Source: Steinernema hermaphroditum
Lineage: Eukaryota > Nematoda > Chromadorea > Rhabditida > Steinernematidae
Length of the DNA stretch: 64,000 nt
NCBI GenBank assembly: GCA_030435675.1
Contig: CM059621.1
Coordinates: 7,068,001-7,132,000 of the forward strand
Direction: 5' to 3'
Below the pieces are notes generated by a model. It was not told where the DNA came from. It searched no databases and saw only the letters and a program-made list of their open reading frames with translations. Both the position numbers and the translations under genes were made by a program. Positions 48,877 to 59,243 of the stretch are shown piece by piece. Each line of letters starts with the position of its first letter. Position 1 is the first letter of the stretch.

Positions 48877-49416
48877 AGCCCCTTGGGAGAGATGTCACTG
48901 AGCTTCGCTCCGCATTCCTTCAAAAACGCAATGGAATCAGAGGTCGAATTTTCCAGTAGAACAATAAGGATTTCGAGCGCGAGAATCTCGTGGGTCACTT
49001 GCTGGTTCACCAGATGCGCAAGAAACTTCGAAACGGTGGCGGCAATGATCTTGTTGTTGAAGCGATTGAAGCGACTGGATGACAAGACGTTTCACGAGCA
49101 GTTCGCCGATCTTTGGGAACTTCAAGTTGATGACGGCCACCAATGCAGCGTACACATGTGAGAAAGTGGGAGAAAACGCTTGCGCCTTTATGATCGAGCG
49201 AGCCAGCAACCCTCTAAAAATTTCTCGGTTACTGACAGAAATGAGGAACCTCTTTTACTTTCCACGGATGATGTTTTCTTGCAGCAACTCGCGAACAATG
49301 GTAACCAGGTTTCCAATGTTCGCTTTATTGACCTGGCCGTTCGCCGTTGTCGTTTTTTTAGTCGTTCCCAGTTGATTACTTCGTGCTTCGCTTCCGCTCC
49401 GACGACCTTTGAGAAT
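48877..49416 (-). pseudogene. Fragment of splicing factor CWC22 / nucampholin (LET-858)
   Basis: Two exons on the minus strand (49259-49416 and 48877-49213, 45-nt intron) encode part of the MIF4G domain of the spliceosomal protein CWC22, the eIF4A3 partner. Visible matches are [59 protein letters not shown], then in another frame [20 protein letters not shown] and IAFLKECGAKLSDISPKG. A +1 frameshift lies near 49074, and about four residues usually found before IAFLKECG are missing. No exon for the N- or C-terminal parts was found on either side, and the second exon still ends in a good donor. It looks like a partial duplicate that has decayed. Confidence 0.85.
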
Positions 49417-50070
49417 CTGGCGAATACATACCTGCTACCCTGGCAGTTGTACTAGGAAACGCTTAAATGGAAAAGAATTCTGGGTTTGATTCGTTAAGAT
49501 CATCGTTGGTCTTGTGTACGTGATCTACCGTAGTCCGAAGAACCATCTTGAATGTACTTGAATGTGAACTGGAGATCTCAGAAAGAGGACATCGACAGAG
49601 ATTCCAAGTGACATCAGTGCGCCAAATTTCAGCGAAATTTGGAGTCATGTTAAGGCCTTCCCTTGTGAGCCAGGGCTACCCGAGCCGGGAGCCGGCTGGA
49701 ATTGCGAAATTTCGAAAAGAAATTCTCTATATTATTTCAACACCCTTTAGGGAATGTCGACAGCGGATCGGGTGTCACTAGTGAGTTTAAGAGATTAAAA
49801 TGTGCATATGTGGCGAATTTACTGCCTAAAATCTACTACTTCTTGAGTTCAAAAATCAGCATCAAAATGGCCCTCATCTTAACATGTCTTATGTCCGTTT
49901 CTGTCGGCCTACAAGCGAACACAGGGAAGACACGTGTCGTCAGCTATGACTAAGCGTTGTGCCTTCGAACCCGAGTGCTTAAGACAGTGCTCAATCCGTG
50001 ATAGGCCACAGGCGCAGACGAGAGATCGACGCCAAAATATGAAGCTCGATCGATAAGGGAGCACTCCGCT
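49417..50070 (+). other. Intergenic with UGT fragment
   Basis: Contains a 40-bp UGT-like fragment (annotated next) and a short frame at 49867-49953 beginning MALILTCLMSVSVGLQ that looks like a signal peptide without a following gene. Confidence 0.5.
49751..49790 (+). pseudogene. Fragment of UGT exon 2
   Basis: The segment reads NVDSGSGVTSEF and aligns at base level with NVGNGSAVTSEY at about 50390-50428 of the complete UGT gene (for example CAGCGGATCGGG against CAACGGATCGGC). It is preceded by TTTAG like an exon start. No other UGT exon was found near it. Confidence 0.55.
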
Positions 50071-50079
50071 CTATAAATG
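50071..50079 (+). promoter_or_regulatory. TATA-like box of the UGT gene
   Basis: CTATAAATG lies 38 bases upstream of the UGT start codon, in a short leader with no acceptor site, so transcription probably starts near 50100. The short leader and absence of a TTTCAG suggest this gene is not trans-spliced. Confidence 0.5.
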
Positions 50080-50117
50080 TCACCGCATCGCTATCAGCAG
50101 AGGACGTTGTGTACGGA

Positions 50118-52470
50118 ATGGTCGCCCATCTTCTGCACGTCACTCTTCTCCTAGGAGTGCTCGCCAGCCAGCTCGATGCCTACAAAATCGCCGTCTTCAC
50201 TCGGGACATGGCGAACAGTCATGTGAGCCATACCGTAATATTCGTTTTGTACTCTCTGATTAGGTTATTTGGCACAAGAGAGTTTCGGAGGCACTGGCCA
50301 AAGCCGGTCACAACGTGACCATGATCAAACTGGTCGGATTCCACTGGTCAAAGAAGCAACAGATCCCGATCGACCCCAGTGTTACGGTATGGAACGTCGG
50401 CAACGGATCGGCTGTCACCAGTGAATACGGTAGGATTCACTCGGAGATGGCTTTCACAGTAGGTCGAGAGCGTGTTCGCAGGTGGCAAAAGTGTGTTTTA
50501 AAGGATTCGACGATCTTTGGAAACACAATGCGTCATTTCATGAATCATATGATGAAGAACATGCAGGATAACTGCGAACGTAAGTTGCTATATCTTCATA
50601 AGAAGGGCATATCTGCACGTGGTTGCTTTACAGTTTTGTATAGGTGGTCGTTTTCCGTTTGTTTTTAAGCCATTATTTCCTTATTTGCGCTTTATATCTG
50701 CATAACAGAATTGTTCTCTTTTGGCCCTCATGCATACAGCTCTGGGAGTATACACCTACCCACTGCATGCCTTCAAAATCTGCTACCGTTTCAAAACGTT
50801 GAAGTTAAAACAGCCCATAGAACGTGTTCATATTATTCCTCAATGGGGGGATTCAATGGGAAGCTGAGCCTACAAAGGTTCACCAACCTTCTTATCCTTG
50901 CCCCTCTTTACATCACCGAAACACGCTTTTCGCATTCCATCCACCTCTTTTTTTGAGCTCGGTTAGGAAATAATCCAGCATTGTTCCTTCTGAACATCAT
51001 GATTCTTGTGCCCCATGCAACATTTCCTAAATTTGGCAGCTCTAGCCACCGAATTACTGCTTCTATGCCTTTCTCGTCTTGCCTCGTCTCCTACAGTAAA
51101 CCTTCTACTTCTTTTTATCTAGAACTGATCACAAACAAACCCTTCTTGGAACAGCTCAAAGCCGAAAAATTCGACGTGGCCTTCGTGCAGATGTTCGAAG
51201 CGTGCCCCATCGGCCTCGTGCACCACGCCCGGATCCCGGCCTGGATCTGGCTAAACGCCGGCCAGCTGCTGGACAACATCGCCAACGTGATGGGCGTGCC
51301 CCAGCCGGCGAGCTACGTTCCCGGTAAGACCGGGCGGCGTCGGATTCGTCGAAATGACCATTTCAGCGATGATGTTCGACATGAAGGACGAGATGACGTT
51401 CATGGAGCGCGCGCAGAACCTCGTCGTCGGCAGCCTGATGAGTCCCTTCTGGAAGTGGCGCGCCATCGACCCCATCACGAGGCTTTACCGCAAGCACATC
51501 GATCCGAACTTCCCTGACATCGCGGCGCTCGGAGCGGAATGTTCCCTGGTGATGGTGAACTCGAACGAGATGTACGAAATCCCGAGGCCGACCCTCCACA
51601 AGATCGTCAACATCGGAGGCCTGGGAATGGAGAAGAAGGACGCAAAGGAGCTGACCGGGGTATGATCCAGGGTACTGTAGTGTGCTCACAGATTTCACAT
51701 TAGGACTTCAAGAGAATCGTCGACGGCGCCGAAAACGTCGTCCTCTTCTCCTTTGGGAGCATCGCCAACGCCTCCGCGATGCCCGAGTCTTGGAAACGAG
51801 CCTTTATGACGGTTTTCTCACGGTTCCCCGACCACGAATTCATCCTCCGCTACGTCGACCACGACATGGACGCCTTCAAGCCACCCAACGTGCACCTCTT
51901 TAAGTGGATACCCCAGTCTGATCTCTTGCGTAGGCCTCCCAGAATTCATTCCCTTTGCAGAAGTGTCGTTTTCCAGAGCATCCGAAGACGCGGGCGATGA
52001 TCTCCCACGGCGGCTACAATTCTCTCCAGGAGACGATCAACGCCGGGAAGCCGATCGTGACGATTCCGCTCTTCGCCGACCAGAAGAGAAACGGACGGCT
52101 TGCGGAGAAGCACGGCATCGGATATTACCTCCACAAGGCGACGCTGACGGAGGAAACGCTGCAGAAAGCCGTCGAGACAATCCTCCGCCATCCCTCCTAC
52201 GCTGTGAAGGCGCGTCGCATGCAGCAGATGGTGGAGAAGAAGCCAATCAAAGCGGATGAGCTTCTCGTGAAGTGGACGGAGTTCCTTGCCGAGTTTCAAC
52301 TGCTTCCGAACCTCGTCCCTTACGGCACGAAGCTGTCCTTCATCATTTACCACAACCTAGACGTCCTAGCCGCCCTCGCAGGGATTTTGATCTCCGTTAT
52401 ATTTATTCCGGTCCTGCTTCTACGGTGTTTGTGCTGTCGACAACGTCCCAGGAAACTGAAGATCAATTGA
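50118..52470 (+). CDS. ugt: UDP-glycosyltransferase (UGT family 1)
   Basis: Transfers a sugar from a UDP-sugar to small lipophilic molecules, in the ER membrane with a lumenal active site. Six exons (50118-50222, 50264-50579, 51123-51323, 51367-51659, 51704-51929, 51977-52470) give 544 residues, the family's usual length. There is an N-terminal signal peptide (VAHLLHVTLLLGVLASQLDA) followed by YKIAVFTRDMANSHV. The acceptor half has LVHHARIPAWIWLNAG. The sugar-donor half has VVLFSFGSIAN, FKWIPQSDLL, then the signature AMISHGGYNSLQETINAGKP and IVTIPLFADQKRN. One C-terminal membrane helix (LAALAGILISVIFIPVLLL) is followed by a short cytosolic tail ending KLKIN, a KxKxx ER-retrieval signal. The 543-nt intron 2 is unusually long for this window. 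Confidence 0.96.
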
Positions 52471-52516
52471 GAGATCGTTTATCTAATAAACCATAGACAT
52501 CGATGCAGTCAAAGAT

Positions 52517-54178
52517 TTACCAGCGGGTGGGATTCGCGTCGTCAGCTTCGTCGTTTGGCGGCGTTGGTTGAGGCTGCAGAGAAGACGCGTATAGCGCCTG
52601 GACGAGCTTTCCATGAGGATTAGTGGGAATGGCCTGTTCATACTCTCTGCAGAACCCGACGAGGTACAGATTGTTCTGATCAATGTACTTTAGCTCCGTG
52701 TAATAGCGGAGCAGAATGAAGTGCACATAAAGATACTGGAGATCCGTTTGAATACTGTGGGCGCGCTGCTTCCGCAGGCTCTTCAAAATAACAGCCATGT
52801 CATCACATGGTTGTTTGTAGATGATGCGTTCAAGAACATATTCTATGGCGACGATCGATCCTGAAAATTAAAAATGAGAGTTATTTGATTGACAGCATTA
52901 CCAGTGCGTCCGATTCCTGCGGAACAGTGGATGATGATCGGGAACTTCGTCTGACGAATGCGCTGCAAAAGCACAAGTGGAGCAAGGTCGCCTGTGGGCA
53001 CCCCATGATCGGGCCAGCTCGACCAATGGAAGTGTTTAATTGTGCGCTCCAAGCGGTTTCGCGTCACACGTAGAACGCGCTCGGAGATCATCTCTGTGGA
53101 GGCACTGTTGTCTGGTTTTATTATGTTCACCTGACACGAATTTGTCATTATGAGGATACGACAGTTTGGTACATACCGACTGAACAGAGATCGAGATGTC
53201 TCTAAATACCATTGACCCTGACGAAGGTAAAAAAGGTAAATATTCATCACATTTGGGTCTGCCGTTCTCGTCCATGTTGCACAACATCACTATAAACTCA
53301 GCCTTCTCTTGCAAAACCATCCACCAGAAGTCGTATATTGTCGTTTCCATCGGCCCCTACAAGGAAGGAAACTGAATAAGAAGGCAAACAGACACATACA
53401 CTTACCTGGGTACATATGAAGCGACGCTCATTGAATGGGGTGCTGACATAATTTGCGTGAATATAATCCATCTGGTCCGGGTGATCAATCAGTTTCACAC
53501 GAGATTCCTCCACACAGGGGATGTCGCGGTAACGATTACGCGTGGGATTCGCGTGGAAAGATGCCAGCGAGTCGGGTGACGGCACAGTTTCGCTCTTCAA
53601 GCGGGCAAACTCCTCGCGAAGTTTCCTAACTCCCTTTTGCAGAGTGGCATTACAGAAACGCGTTATGAGCTCCTTGACCACATCATCATTGCCGGCTGCC
53701 TGTGGCATAGAACCAACAATCTTATTCGTGTCGTCGTTAGTGCTCTTCGCCTTGCTGCCGTTGGCGCGCTTGCTATTAATGCTTCGCTTGCTGCCCGTGA
53801 GGCTTCCGTCTTTTTGACTTTGAGTGATAACCACCGACGACTCCGCAAGCCTGAAACTTGACTCATGCAAATGTGTGCTGCGTACTCACACACCTGTCTT
53901 TTTTCGACTCTTGGTTTTTGGCCCTCCTTGAACTGTCGGGTTTCCTTTCTACCCTCGGTTCATTCGCCTTTCGTACGCGTTCCACACTTCTCTGAAACAT
54001 TGAAATACGAACGAACGCGAGAAAAACGTCGACTCACCTTGGGAACACGAGGGCGCGATTCAGTGTCGATCATCTCTGGTGTCGAAGGGGTGGCGGCAGG
54101 CTGTAATTCGAACTTCGACAGATGAGGCCTCAACGCTCTTTCCTGTGGCCTCGGCGCTTTGTTCGCCCGGTTACCCAT
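52517..54178 (-). CDS. Cytosolic protein tyrosine phosphatase
   Basis: Six exons on the minus strand (54038-54178, 53894-53991, 53406-53850, 53177-53356, 52902-53130, 52517-52860) give 478 residues. About 175 N-terminal residues are basic and Ser/Lys-rich without known domain. The PTP domain follows: NRYRDIPCVEESRVKLID, MDYIHANYVSTPF, TQGPMETTIYDFWWMVLQE, HWSSWPDHGVP (WPD loop with catalytic Asp) and the P-loop PIIIHCSAGIGRTG with catalytic Cys and Arg. The pTyr loop residue and Q-loop (RAHSIQTDLQYLYVH) are intact, so it should be active. It resembles the large nematode family of single-domain, often germline or sperm, phosphatases. It lies 165 bases downstream of the taspase gene on the same strand. 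Confidence 0.95.
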
Positions 54179-54343
54179 CGCGCGAAGGTTTCTCCGAGTG
54201 AGCAACCGCTTCCGACCTCAAAAGCTGACCAACTACGCCCTAGTGTCTTCCTGTACGCCTAGACAGTCATAATCCCTCAGTCCAGACAGTAATTGCAGAC
54301 TGTTCTAGAAATCTTTATACATGCATAAATATCGCCACTTCAT

Positions 54344-55450
54344 TCACAACTGAAATGATTTCGCGCAGAATTGTTGCCCTTCTTTCAACTCGGACAGCCC
54401 CCGCTTGCTAACGGACCCATCAGAGAAGGCGTAGGCAAAATGTTTCGTATTGTGGAAGACGATTACTTCCGAGATCCCCTCGTCTTCGTCGCGGATAATA
54501 GCGACGCCGCCAGCAAGGCGGTGTTCTGGTATGAACGACTTTGTCACTAGGGGACTCTCGAGGAAACCCTTCTTGAAGGTTTCGTTAATTGCTTCCACAT
54601 ATAGTCCATCTGATGGATCGCTAAACAAAGATTCGATCACGAAGAGTCTTCGAACGGTTCTTACTATTCTAGCAAGCTTTCGCCCAGTTTCTGGGCAAAG
54701 TGTGTCCGCGCAAGAGCTTCGCCGCACCCAGAAGTTGAAACAGCAACCGAACGTAGTCCCCTCTTCTCGGCCCACACTCCACCGCCAAACTGGGAGGAGT
54801 GACCGACTCTTCCATCGAACTTTAGAATAATACCGCCACTGGAAATACCCGACGTAGCTAAGCCGCTGTTCTACAAAACTGTGAATCAACAGCGATTAAT
54901 GTACAGGTGACGTACATCAATGGAAACAGCTCCAACGGTATCAAGACGCTCTTCAGTAACTGCAAGTTTCCGCAAGGCCTTCTCATATGTCATCTCCGCC
55001 CTGGGAGAAACTAAACCGTCCGGAGCGCACAGTTCAATATCGCAACCAGCCGCAAATTTTTCTGCGCCTTCTCCGATCAAAATCGACGGAGCAATCAAAC
55101 CACTGAAACAGAGTTGATATAAATCGAACTTTGACGAAGACAAACTGTTACCCTTGTTTTCTAGCAATTTGATTGACAACTAACTGCTTTGCAGCTACGA
55201 TAGGGTTCTTAATGGTCGAAACACAGGCAACAGCTCCGAATCGCAAATCATCGGAAGTCATGAAAGCGGCTTCACATTGGACGCGTCCTGAGAGCGATAA
55301 GTTGGAACCGAACCCACAGTTTGTCATTGGATCGTTTTCGAATGCCTTGATGGCCTCGAGGACGTCACCACTGGCGCCGCGAATCACCTTTTTGCAGAAC
55401 TTGTCGATACCATCGGGATGACAGCCGGCACCAGCGTGAACGGCAATCAT
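54344..55450 (-). CDS. TASP1: Taspase-1-like threonine aspartase
   Basis: An N-terminal-nucleophile hydrolase that self-cleaves before a Thr; taspase-1 then cuts MLL-type and TFIIA substrates after Asp. Exons 55152-55450, 54916-55102, 54665-54870 and 54344-54620 give 322 residues. Landmarks: IAVHAGAGCHP at the start, FGSNLSLSGRVQCEAAFM, AVACVSTIKNP, then the cleavage site RLDTVGAVSID with Thr as nucleophile, SGLATSGISSGGIILKFDGR, then GVWAEK and VAVSTSGCGEALART. Human taspase-1 is about 420 residues and has a basic nuclear-localisation loop just before the nucleophile; here that loop is reduced to a few residues (KALRKLAVTEERLDTVG). The start codon overlaps the stop of the upstream glutaredoxin-like gene (ATGA), and no other in-frame ATG precedes the conserved start. 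Confidence 0.93.
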
Positions 55451-55834
55451 TGTTCGCTGATTTTAAGCTCTCTTTCAAGAAGGAACTTGTTGAAACGGTG
55501 CTGCAGTACGACTTTGTCCTCAAGGAGAAGGACCGGAATATCGTACTTGTATTTCTGGAAGAAAAAGAACATGCATGAAAATCATAAATAAGCAGTGAAT
55601 GCTCACATCAAATATCTTGCGATCGCTGTGAATATCAATTTCTTCGAAAGTCCAGTCGAACTCGTGCCTCTTGATGTAGTTCGTGAACTGTTTCTTGAAA
55701 TGGAAACAGAGCGTGCAGCTATCCGAGGTGAGCAGTTGAAAACGCAGCTCTTGCAAAGCGGGAGAAGCAGAAGAGCAGAGGCTACGGATTCCGATGGAAG
55801 AGAGAAGAAGCGGACGGCTCAGAATCGGGAGCAT
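55447..55834 (-). CDS. Glutaredoxin-like mitochondrial protein (DUF836/C5orf63 type)
   Basis: Exons 55607-55834 and 55447-55554 give 111 residues. The first 30 residues (LPILSRPLLLSSIGIRSLCS) resemble a mitochondrial presequence. The thioredoxin-fold region has LLTSDSCTLCFHFKKQF with a CxxC redox pair, then FEEIDIHSDRKIFDKYKYDI and PVLLLEDKVVLQHRF, matching the cis-Pro and hydrophobic strand of the glutaredoxin-like DUF836 family. The stop codon TGA is shared with the start of the taspase gene. A TTGCAG acceptor lies 13 bases upstream of the ATG. It is divergent from trpp-1, with 287 bases between the start codons. Confidence 0.88.
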
Positions 55835-56121
55835 AAATAGCGCCTGCAATGAAGAATATAGAGGCAAACCAGCACCTCACAGAAGAGCGCGATCGAGTAA
55901 ACATCTTATCTACTTGCGGAATCTATGACGGAAGGCCCTGGGGGTCAGCTGATCGGAACTGGATTCCGAATCTACAGGGGTTCCGCCGTCTCTTCCAAGG
56001 AAGTTCGCCTATCCCGCTGGGACCGTTCGGAAACATCGTCTCCGATTTCCCTCAGTGCGTTGTCGCCTTCTTGGAGGCGATTTGATTCGATTTTCCGATT
56101 TTGAAGTGCATTCCATTTCAG

Positions 56122-56906
56122 ATGACGATTTACAACTTCTACTTCTTCAATCGAGAGGGCGTCTGCATCTGCTACAAGGAATGGAAGCGCGAGAAACAGG
56201 CAGGGATGTCACAAGAAGAGGAGTTCAAGCTCATGTACGGAATGTTGCTTTCGCTCCGCTCGTTTTCGACGAAGCTCAACACGAAGGTTCGTTTTCCATC
56301 TTGGATTGGGCTAATAGCGAGAAGGAAGCACAAATCAACTGCAGTGGCTTGTTAATAGCGGATTTGTGGAAGTTACCGTTACCAGTTGACTCTAATTCGA
56401 TCGCAAATTCCTAACTTGTAACATATCTATGGAGGCGTAGTCGATTATCCCTCTGTGGATGTGTTGATAATGGACAAAAGAAAATCGAAAATCGAAAATG
56501 GGGGTTCTAACATGTGACCCTCTGCCTTCATGGGCATTTATCATCGTTGTTTATGTTATTTAACAATTCGAAAGGTAAACAAGGGAGATTAACGGTCACC
56601 ATTTGCACGCTACTGTGACCTTTGTTCTAATACAGTTTTCTCTTTTAGGATGGCCAGCAGCTGATTCGCTCGTTCCGCACTTCTGTTTACAAAATGAACT
56701 ACTTGGAAACGCCGACTGGATTGAAGATGGTACTGAACACCGATCTCAGCGCCGGCACGATTCCCGAACTCCTGAAGCAGATTTACAGGATCTACGTCGA
56801 CACCGTACTGCGAAATCCCCTTATCGACGGCTCGAAACCGATCGCCAGCGAAGCATTCCACTCCCAACTGACTGACGCTGTTGAGTCGCACCCCTGTTTT
56901 GCCTAA
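56122..56906 (+). CDS. trpp-1: TRAPP complex subunit 1 (Bet5/TRAPPC1)
   Basis: A core longin-fold subunit of the TRAPP tethering complex, which activates Rab1/Ypt1 in ER-Golgi traffic. Exons 56122-56286 and 56649-56906 give 140 residues, the family size. The start reads TIYNFYFFNREGVCICYKEW, followed by LMYGMLLSLRSFSTKL, then YKMNYLETPTGLKMVLNTD and a final helix pair with YRIYVDTVLRNPL. ATG directly follows ATTTCAG (56121), a typical trans-splice acceptor. The 362-nt intron is long for this window and carries no visible gene. Confidence 0.94.
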
Positions 56907-57371
56907 CGGAAAATATTTATTGAAGTTCTTGTACATAAATTCGTATTTCTAGTCAGCCGCACACTTCACAGAGTTGGTGATGTGGAGGACATCGTCTTTC
57001 ACGACGGCCGTTGTTGTTGCAAATTGAGATTCGGGTTACTCTATTGTCATTCGAGGGTTGGCCTCGCGTGAAACCCGTCAGATCTTCTCTGTTGAATGAA
57101 ACGAAGCCATAGGGAAGCGGTTGAAATAAGCATCGCTTCAAGAATGGCCTCGATCTCTCCGGTGCACGCCAGAGTCGATCGTAGGTACTCCTTCGGTCCA
57201 TGGGTTACGGTATAGGCCGTGATCCACGCCTATGGGTTCCTCCTTCAAGACTTGTATCTCTCCACAGGTAGCGCCGGCGACCTGAGGGCTGTTGTTGTTT
57301 GCGATTTCAATGCACGCCGTCGAATAGCGGAAGGGACAAAGGAAAAAGAAGAAGCAGAGGAATTTCCACAG
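56907..57371. other. Intergenic; alternative minus-strand frame
   Basis: A minus-strand frame from ATG 57377 begins with a hydrophobic stretch (LWKFLCFFFFLCPFRYSTAC) like a signal peptide and could be a small secreted protein, but it overlaps the better supported plus-strand exons at 57372-57709. Confidence 0.3.
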
Positions 57372-57709
57372 ACGCTGCTGACTCATGCTTTTCGCAAGGC
57401 GGTGAATCACCGGAAGTCGAGGGTGGATTCTTGCGAGTGCCGCTGTTTGTCCTCCGATAAACGAGTGAGTCTTCTCGGCGGCGGTTTTCCTGACCTCATC
57501 TACCGTATTGTAACTCTTTCTTCGTACTCTCCCACTAATTGAAATCGGACTCTTCTTGCAGAATATCACGTGTGCTCGTTGCACAGTGTGGGCGGAGGAG
57601 ATGCAAGTGGCCACCGATACGGGGATGGACGTGCCCGAAAAGGCCGAAGTGCGAAGTGAGTCCGTTCAAGTGCTCTTCGTGGGCGAGCCGGAGCAGAAGC
57701 GCGAGAAAG
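57372..57709 (+). CDS. Two cysteine-rich exons of an unknown gene
   Basis: Exons 57372-57464 (after CCACAG) and 57562-57709 (after TTCTTGCAG) share one frame across a 97-nt intron with a strong GTGAGT donor. They encode about 80 residues: TLLTHAFRKAVNHRKSRVDS, then CECRCLSSDKRNITCARCTV with five cysteines, then an acidic segment rich in Val and Glu. The second exon ends at GAGAAAG|GTGAGT, so the gene continues, but I could not find the next exon before sli-1. Family not recognised. Confidence 0.45.
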
Positions 57710-59243
57710 GTGAGTCAAGGGACTGGGGACGGTCTGTTGGGGGATTAGAGGATGGGAAAGTGGTGACCACTCGCAAGGTGGTTGAGGGTGAGACGCCTTA
57801 CGAATGTAAACCTTACGAATCGTGCTCATTAGATCTTGCGTATTGTACTCATCGAAACCCCATTCGAGTGTTTACGAGTTCTGTGAGAATCCAGGATGAC
57901 GCATATCTCTTCGTTGTTTATGAGCGCTGTTCGGTCTTCTTCAATGATAGGTTATGTGTTGTGCCGCGAATCCAGCAACACTAACGTGGTTTCCCGATTA
58001 CTGTGTCACAACGTTTCTAGTGTGTGCACTCCATTAGACTAATTGGCACATGGGAAGAGGGCGTGGAGAACATAATTCCGCGCAAATTGTGAAAATTACA
58101 CGTCTCTACTGTATCCTTGTCCGTTTCCTGGAGAAGTAGCTAGAGTTACTTCCTCATGTGTCAAGAAGTTTTTCTTAATCTTTTATCGAATGTATCTCGT
58201 GAATCTTCTTGTTCTTAGAGTGAATCTTCTTGTTCTTAGAGTGAATCTTCTACGTTTTCCTCAAGATATCTACATATTTTATCTTTGCATTAGCCGCTTT
58301 TTGGGCTACCGTAGTTCAACCACAATTTTTATGAGGGGGACTCTTGACGTAGGAAAGCTGCTCTCCTTTCGGTCCATAATGTGAAACAACAAAACAAATT
58401 ATACATTGTTGCTCACTTTCTATGACTGTGCACTGATCACTGAGAGAAACACGCAATATTTGCTGTAGCGCTGACTAATCCTCTCTACGGTCACAAGCGT
58501 ACACGCATACCGTAATCCGTCCTCTCTCCATGCAGTCTAAGCTCATCCTTTTCCCACCATTGTGTCATCCTATCGATTCGAATCGGCGGCGCGTCCCATC
58601 GCGAGCGACCTTAGCCCGTCGGGGCACGACACAAGTGCTCTTCGGAGTGCTCGCGCCTCCAAGATCGCCGCCTCGTGTTCGCCACTTGCCGGGCGACCGC
58701 TATCAGGCGAGAAGGCCCGACGACCCGTCTGCCGCGCTTGTGACTTTGTTTTGACTCGCCCTTTTCGGCTCCCGATCGACGGCCGATCGCGCGCACGCAT
58801 AAACAGCTGGGAGACGACGGTGACTCATGCGACCACGTCCGACCTCCGGAGGGCATGGCCCGCAAGGGCCTCAAGGGGAGAGAACGGCGTCACCGAGGCG
58901 GAGGTTCGTTTTTATGGATCTTCGGATGACTAACCGCGTTCCCCGATCGAATGACAGGTGAAAGCTATCGGTCAGTCAGTTGTTAGGCCTGCATAAGTAA
59001 TGACACGACCGCTGACATAATCGTCCACTTCGCCGAGTGATTCATCGTTTCCTCCACTTCGATTCGATCGCAAGGAGGCACCCGTTCGCTCGGAAATAGG
59101 CGAAATGTCGCCCGCGGGCGCGACGCGCACTAGAATCCGTCGTCTTTCTTCGCCCGCCGTGCCCCTTTCATGCTTCTTCTCGAGTCACTGACACGTGGAG
59201 GGCCATCGCCGAATCTGTTCGTCTTTCAGGCATTGCATATGTT
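57710..59243 (+). other. Intron or intergenic upstream of sli-1
   Basis: Holds a 21-bp tandem repeat at 58199-58251 and GC-rich frames at 58530-58933 that show no domain. A CTTTCAG acceptor at 59229 precedes the sli-1 start. Confidence 0.5.
58199..58251 (+). repeat. 21-bp tandem repeat, 2.5 units
   Basis: The unit begins GTGAATCTTCTTG and ends TTCTTAGA; two perfect copies and the first eleven bases of a third. Confidence 0.97.

Noticed and set aside
50429..50490. Extra intron in UGT exon 2 (GTAGGA ... TTCGCAG)
   Set aside because: The phases do not match on either side, while read-through gives a normal UGT sequence.
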